Assembly: GCA_023142805.1 (NCBI GenBank)
Contig: JAGLIU010000040.1
Span: forward strand, 1 to 5,356
Direction: 5' to 3'
Origin: Candidatus Omnitrophota bacterium
GTDB taxonomy: Bacteria; Omnitrophota; Gorgyraeia; Tantalellales; Tantalellaceae
Length of the DNA: 5,356 bases
A program made the position numbers and the translations under genes. Shown in pieces: positions 1-5,356 of this stretch; positions within the stretch are counted from its first letter, which is position 1, and each line of letters opens with the position of its first letter. The notes below the pieces were generated by a model. The model searched no databases. It saw only the letters and a program-made list of their open reading frames with translations, and was not told the origin of the DNA.

Positions 1-632
1 TATCTAAATCCTGTAGATTTGGAACTTCAGAGAGACTTAAGAGTGAACTTGCGGCGGAAATATGTTCGGTTATCGCTTTTTCCGCGGTGCAAAATAATGA
101 TAAAGTCGGTATGTTTACATTCACTGACAGAGTAGAAAAATATATTCCTCCGCGAAAAGGATTAAAACACGTACTTCGGGTAATAAGAGAAGCCTTATAT
201 AACCAACCGGAAGGTACGGGTACAGATATTAATCACATTCTTGAGCATCTCAATAAAGTGACTACTAGAAGTATGACCACGTTCATTATCTCTGATTTTT
301 TCGCTGAGAATTTTAAGAAGAAATTAGCAATAACAAACAAACGACATGATGTTATAGCTGTTACTATCGCCGATCCGGCGGAATTTGATGTACCGGACGC
401 GGGTATAGTTAAAATGCATGACGCGGAGACAGGGGAAGAGTTTGAAATGGACACATCGGATCCTGAGGCGCGTGAGATATATAGAAGACAAGCTAATGAC
501 TTTATGGAAAAAAGAGACATGGTCTTTAAATCCGTAAATGTTGATAATGTCGTTATAAATACGGATAGATCCTATGTGGAACCACTTATAAGGTTCTTTA
601 GAATGAGAGAAAAACGTTTAGCCCGTAGGTGA
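1..632 (+). CDS. DUF58 family protein with VWA-like fold, 5'-truncated
   Basis: The frame is open from base 3 to the TGA at 630-632, giving 209 residues of a protein whose N-terminus lies off the left edge. The first visible residues, SKSCRFGTSE, are the end of a DxSxS metal-site (MIDAS) motif. The leftover bases 'ta' fit a Val codon, as in the usual DVSxS. The family hallmark NNDKVGMFTFTDRVEKYIPP follows at about residues 31-50, then the MIDAS Thr in EGTGTD (T74) and the Asp in IISDFF (D98). The C-terminus ends in a basic FRMREKRLARR tail. DUF58 proteins usually sit beside a MoxR AAA+ ATPase and are thought to be its partner; their biochemical role is unsettled. The GTG at 87 is an internal Val codon, not the start, because homology and the open frame continue upstream of it. 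The gene leads the visible operon and is followed by a 40-bp gap. Confidence 0.93.
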   Translation, partial: SKSCRFGTSERLKSELAAEICSVIAFSAVQNNDKVGMFTFTDRVEKYIPPRKGLKHVLRVIREALYNQPEGTGTDINHILEHLNKVTTRSMTTFIISDFFAENFKKKLAITNKRHDVIAVTIADPAEFDVPDAGIVKMHDAETGEEFEMDTSDPEAREIYRRQANDFMEKRDMVFKSVNVDNVVINTDRSYVEPLIRFFRMREKRLARR

Positions 633-657
633 TAGTGTTTATAAACCTTGTTTTGTC

Positions 658-661
658 GGAG
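658..661 (+). promoter_or_regulatory. Ribosome binding site for the 673 gene
   Basis: GGAG lies 11 nt before the ATG at 673. It is modest and slightly long in spacing, but it is the best purine-rich site in the 40-bp gap. The gap is AT-rich and shows no hairpin followed by a T-run, so the gene is probably co-transcribed with the DUF58 gene. Confidence 0.5.
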
Positions 662-672
662 TTTAATTAAGT

Positions 673-1644
673 ATGAAAAAAAAGATGTGTACTACGCGAT
701 GCGCGATATACGGTTTGTTTTTGTTATCGATCTTTTTTCTGCCAAGAGAGTCCTTTTCTGAAATTGATAAAGAACAAACCATTGAGATCTTTGCTGAAGT
801 TGAGAGCGATATCATCAATATAGGTGATAAGGTAAATCTTGATGTTACTGTCGAAAATATATCGGATTGTGATATTGTTTTTCCTGAAGTTTTAGAAAAT
901 ACGGTAGATTTTTCTTTTATCGGGTCGGAACCTATAAAAGAGGGTTGGCCGGGGAAGAAAGAAATAGGGCGGCGGTATACCTTAACTATTTATGAGATCG
1001 GTACGCATGTTATTCCACCTGTTAAAGCGCGATACAAAAGAATCAACACAGATGAGTGGCAGATCATAGAAAGTTCTCAGATCCCGATAGAAGTTGTGAG
1101 TTTGTTAACTGAGGATTCTCAGGACATTAGGGATATTAAAGGCCTGGCTTTTCGGAGAACAAGTATTTTCTGGTACGTGATCCTGTTCTTTGTAGTAACG
1201 GGATTATTAGTAGGAGTGGGGTTATTATTGCGCGGGAAGAAAATGGAGCTTAAGGACTTTAAGACGCGGGAATTGAGGCCTGCTCATAAGATAGCATATG
1301 AAGAATTAAGACGTTTAAAAGAAATGGATCTACCCAATCACGGGCGGATAAAAGAGTATTATTCCATACTTTCGGATATTGTGAGGCATTACATAGAAAA
1401 CAGATTTGTTTTACGAGCTCCGGAGATGACTACCGAAGAATTTATGAAGAAAGTCGGGGGGGCAAAGGATTTGGCGGATAGTAATAAGGATCTATTGAAA
1501 AGATTTTTGTACCATTGTGATATGGTTAAATTCGCTAAATACGAGCCCACACAATTTGAAATGCTGGACAGTTATAAATTAGCCGGAAACTTTGTGGATG
1601 AGACAAGAGTTTTTGAGGAGGATGAAGATGTTAAGGCTGGCTAA
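673..1644 (+). CDS. BatD-like / DUF4381-like membrane-anchored protein
   Basis: This 323-residue protein has four parts. Residues 1-29 look like a signal peptide (MKKK, then a hydrophobic core, cut near SFS|E). Residues about 35-145 form a beta-rich, Ig-like BatD-type domain with GDKVNLDVTVEN and, later, YEIGTHVIPPVKARY. Residues 150-158 carry DIRDIKGL, a linker often seen in this family, and a single transmembrane helix follows at about 166-187. The cytoplasmic C-terminal region (about 200-310) has LRPAHKIAYEELRRL, IKEYYSILSDIVRHYIENRF, LRAPEMTTEEF and CDMVKFAKYEPT, the signature of DUF4381-like proteins in MoxR/VWA operons. The role is not established. It probably links the cytoplasmic DUF58/MoxR side to the envelope side of the complex. 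ATG 673 is preferred to the in-frame ATG at 685 because it keeps the Lys-rich signal-peptide head. Its last codons overlap the batA ribosome site and start. The family label comes from motif recall, not a search. Confidence 0.85.
   Translation: MKKKMCTTRCAIYGLFLLSIFFLPRESFSEIDKEQTIEIFAEVESDIINIGDKVNLDVTVENISDCDIVFPEVLENTVDFSFIGSEPIKEGWPGKKEIGRRYTLTIYEIGTHVIPPVKARYKRINTDEWQIIESSQIPIEVVSLLTEDSQDIRDIKGLAFRRTSIFWYVILFFVVTGLLVGVGLLLRGKKMELKDFKTRELRPAHKIAYEELRRLKEMDLPNHGRIKEYYSILSDIVRHYIENRFVLRAPEMTTEEFMKKVGGAKDLADSNKDLLKRFLYHCDMVKFAKYEPTQFEMLDSYKLAGNFVDETRVFEEDEDVKAG
1615..1621 (+). promoter_or_regulatory. Strong Shine-Dalgarno site that sets the batA start
   Basis: GAGGAGG lies 6 nt before the ATG at 1628. 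It abuts the in-frame ATG at 1622 with no spacer and lies downstream of the longer candidate ATG at 1592, so it selects 1628. The site sits inside the acidic C-terminal codons (EEDED) of the upstream gene, which suggests translational coupling. Confidence 0.85.
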
Positions 1645-2632
1645 TCCCTGGATTCTTATCTTATGCCTATTGGTTCCTTTAGCGATATATCTTTCTAAAA
1701 GAAGCGAAAGATCTCAGAGAAGTTCTATACGGTTTTCTCGTTATGAATTCTCAAAAAAGATAAAGTCGTCCTTTCGAATGATGTTAAGTTCTCGAATGAT
1801 ATACCTGAGAATGTTTAGTGTTATATTATTTATCGTGGCGGCTTCGCGGCCTCAAGCGTCACTCGAAAAGACACAGGTATTTACCGAAGGTATAGATATA
1901 GTGCTTGCCGTAGATGTTTCAGGAAGTATGAGGGCAATGGATTTTAAAATAAGAGGAAAGAGGGTAGACAGGTTAGAGGTTGTAAAAAATGTTGTGACCA
2001 GTTTTATCGAGAAAAGGCCCAATGATAAGATAGGGATGATCGCTTTTGCCGGATTGGCTTATACTGTTTGTCCTCTTACTCTTGATCATGATTGGCTTGA
2101 GAAAAATCTCGAAAGAATTAAGATAGGGATGATCGAAGATGGTACCGCCGTTGGATCGGCGCTAAGCGCTTCACTTAATCGGGTAAAGGATACCGAGACT
2201 AAAGAGAAAGTGATCATATTGCTTACAGACGGACGTAATAACGCGGGCAGGATCTCTCCTATGGCCGCCGCTGAAGCGGCGGCGGCGTTAGGAGTAAAAG
2301 TGTATACGATCGGCGCGGGAACGAAGGGGCATGTTCCCTATCCTGTCAGGGATATGTTTGGGAATACCGTTCTTCAACCTGTGGAAATAAAGATAGATGA
2401 GGATCTTCTGCGTGAAATAGCTCAAACTACAAATGGAGAGTATTTTCGAGCAACCGATACACAATCGCTTGAGAAAATATATACACAAATAGACGCGCTT
2501 GAAAAAACTCCAATGGAAGAGATAGGGTACAATATTTACAGGGAACTTTTTTATTTTCCGCTTATATTCGGGTTTATTTTGCTTTGTCTGGAATTGATAC
2601 TTGTGAATACTTATCTCAGGAGGATACCATAA
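1628..2632 (+). CDS. batA: BatA-like VWA domain membrane protein
   Basis: The 334-residue protein starts MLRLANPWIL, typical of BatA. Transmembrane helices lie at about 6-22 and 57-73, close to the N-terminus, with another near the C-terminus (about 308-327). The VWA domain spans about residues 88-290. Its MIDAS metal-site residues are all present: D96-x-S98-x-S100, T173 in DGTAVG, and D201 in LLTDG. After it come VYTIGAGT, a PYPV segment, EIDEDLLREIA-like spacing, and GEYFRATD, the tail pattern expected of BatA rather than BatB. The VWA domain is expected to bind a divalent metal and a protein partner. ATG 1628 is chosen over 1592 because of the GAGGAGG site and the family N-terminus. The gene overlaps the upstream gene by 17 nt and shares one base with batB. 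A GC-rich inverted repeat encodes its Ala-rich MAAAEAAAALG helix. Confidence 0.95.
   Translation: MLRLANPWILILCLLVPLAIYLSKRSERSQRSSIRFSRYEFSKKIKSSFRMMLSSRMIYLRMFSVILFIVAASRPQASLEKTQVFTEGIDIVLAVDVSGSMRAMDFKIRGKRVDRLEVVKNVVTSFIEKRPNDKIGMIAFAGLAYTVCPLTLDHDWLEKNLERIKIGMIEDGTAVGSALSASLNRVKDTETKEKVIILLTDGRNNAGRISPMAAAEAAAALGVKVYTIGAGTKGHVPYPVRDMFGNTVLQPVEIKIDEDLLREIAQTTNGEYFRATDTQSLEKIYTQIDALEKTPMEEIGYNIYRELFYFPLIFGFILLCLELILVNTYLRRIP
2264..2283 (+). repeat. Perfect 9-bp GC-rich inverted repeat inside batA
   Basis: GCCGCCGCT and AGCGGCGGC are exact reverse complements separated by GA. In RNA this would be an 8-bp all-GC stem closed by a UGAA loop. No T-run follows, so it is not an intrinsic terminator. 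It encodes part of an alanine-rich helix in the VWA domain, which may be the whole explanation. Confidence 0.6.
2618..2624 (+). promoter_or_regulatory. Strong Shine-Dalgarno site that sets the batB start
   Basis: AGGAGGA lies 7 nt before the ATG at 2632 and within the last codons of batA. It rules out the upstream in-frame TTG at 2584 as the start. Together with the TAATG junction it implies coupled translation of batA and batB. Confidence 0.85.
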
Positions 2633-3648
2633 TGAAATTTGGGGCTTTGTATCTTGCTGTATGGTTATGGATAATACCCGTGATCATTGTGTTTTTACAC
2701 TGGTCCGGACGAGCGCGGGAAAAAGCTCTGAGGCGTTTCGCTAAGGATAATACGCTTTCAGAGATTGCCGGGTCATTTGATCCAAAAAGAAAAAGGATCA
2801 AAGACATAGTTATCGTTGTATCTTTTTTTCTTCTTATCGTGGCTTTAATTAGGCCTCAATGGGGGTTTAAATGGCAGGAAGTGAAAAGACGAGGGCTCAA
2901 TATTCTGATCGCTCTGGATACTTCCAAGAGTATGTTGGCAGAGGATGTTTTGCCTAACAGGCTTGATAGAGCGAAGCTCGCGATAAAAGATCTTGTAAAA
3001 AAACTTAACGGCGACAGGGTAGGATTGATAGTTTTTTCCGGTAAAGCATTTTTACAATGTCCGTTAACTTTAGATTATGATGGTTTTCTTCTTACTTTAG
3101 ACGATGTAGACGTAAATACCGTACCTATCGGAGGGACCTCTCTTTCCAACGCTATATATGCCGCGATAGATAGTTATGAGGGTGGTAAGAATGAGCATAA
3201 GGAGCTTGTTATTATAACTGATGGAGAGGATCTTGAAGGGGGAATTGACAGGGCGATCGAGAAGGCAAAGAGCGATGGGGTGAGTATTTATTGTGTGGGA
3301 ATAGGGGCACCGGAGGGGGATCTTATACCTGTGACTAATGAATCAGGGAGAAGAGTTTTTCTTAAAGATTCCGAGGGTAATGTTGTCAAAACACGCCTGG
3401 AAGAAAATGTTTTGCAGAAGATGTCCATAAGTACGGGTGGTATGTATGTTCGCGCTACAGGCGCGGAGTTTGGATTAGATCTTATTTATGAAAAAAAACT
3501 TTCAAAGATCGAAAAACAGGAATTTAAAAGCAAATTGGAAAAAAAATACAATGAAAGATTTCAAATACCATTGATCATCGCGCTTCTATTGTTTCTTTTT
3601 GAGTCTATTGTAGGGGATAGGAAGCGGCAAAGTAGAGTTGGGAGATAA
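2632..3648 (+). CDS. batB: BatB-like VWA domain membrane protein
   Basis: The protein has 338 residues. Two transmembrane helices lie near the N-terminus (about 4-22 and 57-73), the second followed by the RPQWG motif typical of BatA/BatB. The VWA domain (about 88-290) has a complete MIDAS: D96-x-S98-x-S100, T169 in GGTS, and D197 in ITDGED. GDRVGLIVFSGKAFLQCPLT is a classic BatB block. The later stretch GDLIPV, then FLKDSEGNVVKTRL, GGMYVRATG and YNERFQ distinguishes BatB from BatA. A C-terminal transmembrane helix (about 311-327) is followed by a short basic tail. The orientation should place the VWA domain on the same side of the membrane as in BatA, and a BatA-BatB assembly has been proposed for this family. 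The start shares one base with the batA stop (TAATG). Confidence 0.95.
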   Translation: MKFGALYLAVWLWIIPVIIVFLHWSGRAREKALRRFAKDNTLSEIAGSFDPKRKRIKDIVIVVSFFLLIVALIRPQWGFKWQEVKRRGLNILIALDTSKSMLAEDVLPNRLDRAKLAIKDLVKKLNGDRVGLIVFSGKAFLQCPLTLDYDGFLLTLDDVDVNTVPIGGTSLSNAIYAAIDSYEGGKNEHKELVIITDGEDLEGGIDRAIEKAKSDGVSIYCVGIGAPEGDLIPVTNESGRRVFLKDSEGNVVKTRLEENVLQKMSISTGGMYVRATGAEFGLDLIYEKKLSKIEKQEFKSKLEKKYNERFQIPLIIALLLFLFESIVGDRKRQSRVGR

Positions 3649-3655
3649 TAATATC

Positions 3656-3682
3656 ATGAGTAAAAAGGTATATACGTTATGA
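3656..3682 (+). other. Eight-codon reading frame overlapping the batC start
   Basis: An ATG at 3656 opens a frame encoding MSKKVYTL and ends in a TGA at 3680-3682 that overlaps the batC ATG (ATGA). GGGAG at 3640-3644 lies 11 nt upstream. It could be a minicistron that delivers ribosomes to batC, or chance. No product function is implied. Confidence 0.25.
3665..3668 (+). promoter_or_regulatory. Probable batC ribosome binding site
   Basis: AAGG, within an AAAAAGG run, ends 10 nt before the ATG at 3679. It is much weaker than the batA and batB sites, suggesting lower initiation or dependence on coupling from upstream. Confidence 0.45.
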
Positions 3683-4614
3683 AACAACGCGCGTGTTTAG
3701 GGATTATACTGTATGTCATTGTAGCGGTTGTTTATGCCGGTGGAAGCGCGTATGCGGGGTCTACAAACGGGTATCTTAAGAAAGGTAATCGATATTATAA
3801 TGAAGAGAAGTACGAGGAAGCAGTAAAAATTTATAATGAGGCACTTTTAAAGGATCCTAACGATCCTATAGTGCAGTACAATCGTGCTGCCGCGTTTTAT
3901 CGAAAAAAAGATTTTGAAAACGCGGAAAGTTCTTTTTTAAATGTGTTAGCTTCGGGGGAGGAAGATCTTGAGGCAGACGCTATGTATAATACCGGTAACA
4001 CCAAATATCGCGAAGCTGAAAGTGTACAAGAGAATGACGCTCAGGCAGCGACAGAAACCTACAATGAGGCGTTAAAATTTTATAAAAGCGCGATGGAACT
4101 GGTTCCTGAGAATAAAGAAGCGAAATATAACTATGAGTTTACAATGAAAAAAATAGAAGAACTCAAAGCTCAACAGCAACAACAGGATCAGCGGCAGAAG
4201 GAGCGGGAGGACAAAAAAGACAAGGAAGAAGATAAAGACGGACAAGGAACGAAAGGGAAGGATCAAAAAGACCGGGAAAAAGAAGATCAGCGGCAGAAAG
4301 AGCGGGAGGACAAGGAAGATAAGGAAGACAAGGAAGAAGATCAAGAGGATCAGGGGTCAAAGGGGAAGGGTCAAAAGGATCGGGAAGAAGATCAGGATCA
4401 GAGGGAAGAGAAGAAGGGGCAGGGGGCTCCGACAGAGAAAGATCAGTCTGAGCTCGAAGGGGATATAGGGCGGGAAGAGAGACCTGAAGGCGGGATGACT
4501 AAAGAAGCGGCGGAAATGCTTTTGAGGGGGCAAGAAGAGGAAGAGATGAGAATGAGACAGGACAATAAAAAGAAAGCCGGAGCGAATCGTCCTATCGTGA
4601 TAAGAGACTGGTAA
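3679..4614 (+). CDS. batC: BatC-like secreted TPR protein with charged repeat tail
   Basis: The 311-residue protein has a signal peptide (residues 1-26, cut at AYA|GS). It is predicted to be exported across the inner membrane. TPR units follow at about 31-64 (GNRYYNEEKYEEAVKIYNEAL), 65-98, and a longer third unit at about 99-155 ending ELVPENKEAKYNYE, a BatC pattern. Residues 165-295 are almost wholly charged or Gln/Gly: a QQQQQ run, then two imperfect copies of a 33-36-residue block (170-202 and 203-238), then MTKEAAEMLLRGQEEEE at 273-289. The protein ends PIVIRDW, resembling the short conserved C-terminus of BatC-type proteins. TPRs bind partner proteins, probably BatA/B/D here; the tail is likely disordered or a single charged helix. 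The batC symbol rests on domain type and position between batB and batD; TPR sequence alone would not prove it. Confidence 0.88.
   Translation: MKQRACLGIILYVIVAVVYAGGSAYAGSTNGYLKKGNRYYNEEKYEEAVKIYNEALLKDPNDPIVQYNRAAAFYRKKDFENAESSFLNVLASGEEDLEADAMYNTGNTKYREAESVQENDAQAATETYNEALKFYKSAMELVPENKEAKYNYEFTMKKIEELKAQQQQQDQRQKEREDKKDKEEDKDGQGTKGKDQKDREKEDQRQKEREDKEDKEDKEEDQEDQGSKGKGQKDREEDQDQREEKKGQGAPTEKDQSELEGDIGREERPEGGMTKEAAEMLLRGQEEEEMRMRQDNKKKAGANRPIVIRDW
4186..4392 (+). repeat. Tandem imperfect repeat coding the BatC acidic/basic tail
   Basis: Two adjacent in-frame copies, 4186-4284 (33 codons) and 4285-4392 (36 codons), both begin DQRQKERED. Both then run through K/E/D-rich sequence to a GxxGKxQKDRE-type end. 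The second copy carries three extra codons. The + strand here is strongly purine rich. The DNA similarity is highest over the first 27 bases, consistent with a tandem duplication followed by drift. Confidence 0.75.
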
Positions 4615-4620
4615 TATTTA

Positions 4621-4662
4621 ATGTCAAATGACAAAAAAAGGTTAAGACCAAATGATAAATAA
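4621..4662 (+). other. Thirteen-codon reading frame overlapping the batD start
   Basis: An ATG at 4621 opens a frame for MSNDKKRLRPNDK ending in TAA at 4660-4662, which overlaps the first 11 bases of batD in another frame. Its upstream ribosome site is weak. It resembles the situation before batC, but chance is the simplest explanation. Confidence 0.15.
4638..4641 (+). promoter_or_regulatory. Probable batD ribosome binding site
   Basis: AAGG at the end of an A-run (AAAAAAAGG) lies 10 nt before the ATG at 4652. It is the same weak AAAAAGGT-type site and spacing seen before batC, and it supports 4652 as the start. Confidence 0.45.
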
Positions 4663-5356
4663 AAAACCAAGATCCAAAAAAATAATCAAAACAATTAAGA
4701 TCGTTGGTGTTCTTCTTATCATCACAGCTTTTTGTTTTACCGGAACTCTTTTCGCGCAGGATAAGCGGCTTGAAGTGACGCTGGAAAGAAATAGAGTTTC
4801 TCTTGGGAATCCGGTGTATCTATACGCGAGTTTTTCCGGCGCGCAGAATGTAGCCAAGTTAGAGATAGCGGCTCCCGATGGTCTGAAAATATCATATGTA
4901 GGTCCGGCAACAAAAGTATCAATTGTTAATGGGAAAGTATCTCAATCTATTACTCATACGTATTTAGTCGTTCCTAGAAAAACAGGAACGTTTAAGATCG
5001 GACCGTTTTATTTACATTATAGTGGACAGGTGTATAAGGCCGATGCCGTGGTTTTTGTTGTTAATGGCTCTCCTATCGGTCGGACAGGGGCATCTCAAGC
5101 TGTGAGTTCAGGACAAACCCGGTCATCTCCGGCTTTTGGCAGAGCCGTTTCCCGGGGAGAACAATATGTGGGTGATAAGGTTTTTCTTAAAATGGAGACC
5201 GAGAAACAGAGAGTTTACATAAATGAAAGTATTCCGGTTGAGATAACTTTATATGCCGCGGATGTCGGGATAAAAAATATTGAATATCCTGTTTATTCCC
5301 ATGACGGTTTTTCAGGAGGTGAATTTTCGGAACCGGAGCGTAGATGGAAAGCGATG
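4652..5356 (+). CDS. batD: BatD, oxygen-tolerance/envelope Ig-like protein, 3'-truncated
   Basis: The frame is open from ATG 4652 to the window edge with no stop: 235 residues of a protein that in this family usually runs to about 400-600. A Lys/Arg-rich head and hydrophobic core form a signal peptide, cut near LFA|QD (residue 35). The first Ig-like domain (about 39-137) has VSLGNPVYLYASFSG, GLKISYVGP, SIVNGKVSQSITHTY and VPRKTGTFKIGPFYL, all hallmark BatD motifs. A Ser/Gly-rich linker (about 138-170) leads to a second domain with FLKMETEKQRVYINESIPV and IKNIEYPVYSHDGF, also typical of BatD. The missing part should include further beta domains and a C-terminal transmembrane helix. It is expected to face the periplasm and work with BatA/B/C. 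The frame has no stop within the window, so an ORF caller requiring one would miss it. Start choice rests on the signal peptide and the AAGG site. Confidence 0.93.
   Translation, partial: MINKKPRSKKIIKTIKIVGVLLIITAFCFTGTLFAQDKRLEVTLERNRVSLGNPVYLYASFSGAQNVAKLEIAAPDGLKISYVGPATKVSIVNGKVSQSITHTYLVVPRKTGTFKIGPFYLHYSGQVYKADAVVFVVNGSPIGRTGASQAVSSGQTRSSPAFGRAVSRGEQYVGDKVFLKMETEKQRVYINESIPVEITLYAADVGIKNIEYPVYSHDGFSGGEFSEPERRWKAM

Noticed and set aside
87..89. GTG as the start of the DUF58 gene
   Set aside because: The frame is open to base 3 and the upstream codons encode family residues (SxS of the MIDAS, then ELAAEI), so this is an internal Val codon of a truncated gene.
633..672. Possible promoter or terminator between the DUF58 gene and the 673 gene
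   Set aside because: The 40-bp AT-rich gap shows no convincing -35/-10 pair and no hairpin with a T-run; a ribosome site is all I can support.
1592..1627. Upstream ATG start for batA giving 12 extra residues
   Set aside because: The GAGGAGG site lies downstream of it, and BatA proteins normally begin close to the (F/L)ANPW segment.
2584..2631. TTG start for batB inside the batA end
   Set aside because: AGGAGGA at 2618-2624 points to ATG 2632, and the extra 16 residues do not look like a family N-terminus.
4072..4360. Minus-strand hydrophobic Leu/Phe/Pro-rich reading frames
   Set aside because: They are the antisense of the purine-rich charged BatC tail; K/E/D codons read backwards give Phe, Leu and Pro. 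No ribosome site or plausible protein is seen.
4186..4392. CRISPR-like repeat array
   Set aside because: There are only two imperfect adjacent copies, in frame within a coding region, with no unique spacers.
4186..4600. Polypurine tract as a triplex-forming or regulatory DNA element
   Set aside because: Purine richness follows from Lys, Glu, Asp, Arg and Gly codons, and pyrimidines interrupt it often; no long mirror repeat is apparent.
4642..4922. Minus-strand reading frames opposite the start of batD
   Set aside because: They overlap a clear BatD signal peptide and Ig-like domain on the + strand and show no recognisable protein features.

Overview
This window is one continuous stretch of a bacterial 'Bat' (Bacteroides aerotolerance-type) operon. 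Every gene is on the + strand. In order it holds: the 3' part of a DUF58 protein; a secreted or membrane-anchored BatD-like/DUF4381-like protein; two von Willebrand factor A (VWA) membrane proteins (BatA-like, then BatB-like); a TPR protein with a long charged tail (BatC-like); and the 5' part of BatD. A MoxR-type AAA+ ATPase gene is normally found just upstream of the DUF58 gene in such operons. It is not in this window but would be expected off the left edge.

Layout: 1-632 is the DUF58 protein, cut at its 5' end. 673-1644 is the BatD-like/DUF4381-like protein. 1628-2632 is the BatA-like protein, overlapping its upstream neighbour by 17 nt and served by a strong GAGGAGG site. 2632-3648 is the BatB-like protein, joined to batA by a one-base TAATG overlap. 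3679-4614 is the BatC-like protein. 4652-5356 is BatD, cut at its 3' end. No gap exceeds 41 bp. I see no internal terminator, tRNA, rRNA, insertion sequence or CRISPR array. The layout indicates one co-transcribed unit whose promoter and terminator both lie outside the window.

How the parts probably work together (family knowledge plus inference): MoxR/DUF58/VWA systems are thought to act as chaperone-like or metal-dependent assembly modules at the cell envelope. Here the DUF58 VWA-like domain is probably cytoplasmic. The two BatA/BatB VWA domains are membrane anchored and both keep the full MIDAS metal-binding set. BatC (TPR) and BatD (repeated Ig-like domains) carry secretion signals and would provide protein-binding surfaces outside the membrane. 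The molecular function of Bat operons is still unsettled; links to aerotolerance and stress have been proposed and disputed.

Organism: moderate-to-low GC with an envelope-type Bat operon points to a Gram-negative-type bacterium. The combination of a DUF4381-like gene, batA, batB, a TPR gene and batD recalls uncultured lineages such as Omnitrophota or related PVC/Elusimicrobiota-like groups. This placement is a guess from gene order and style, not something the sequence proves. I do not see a wholly new system. The least described parts are the second BatD-like protein (673-1644), the repeat-bearing charged tail of BatC, and two very short reading frames in the junctions before batC and batD.
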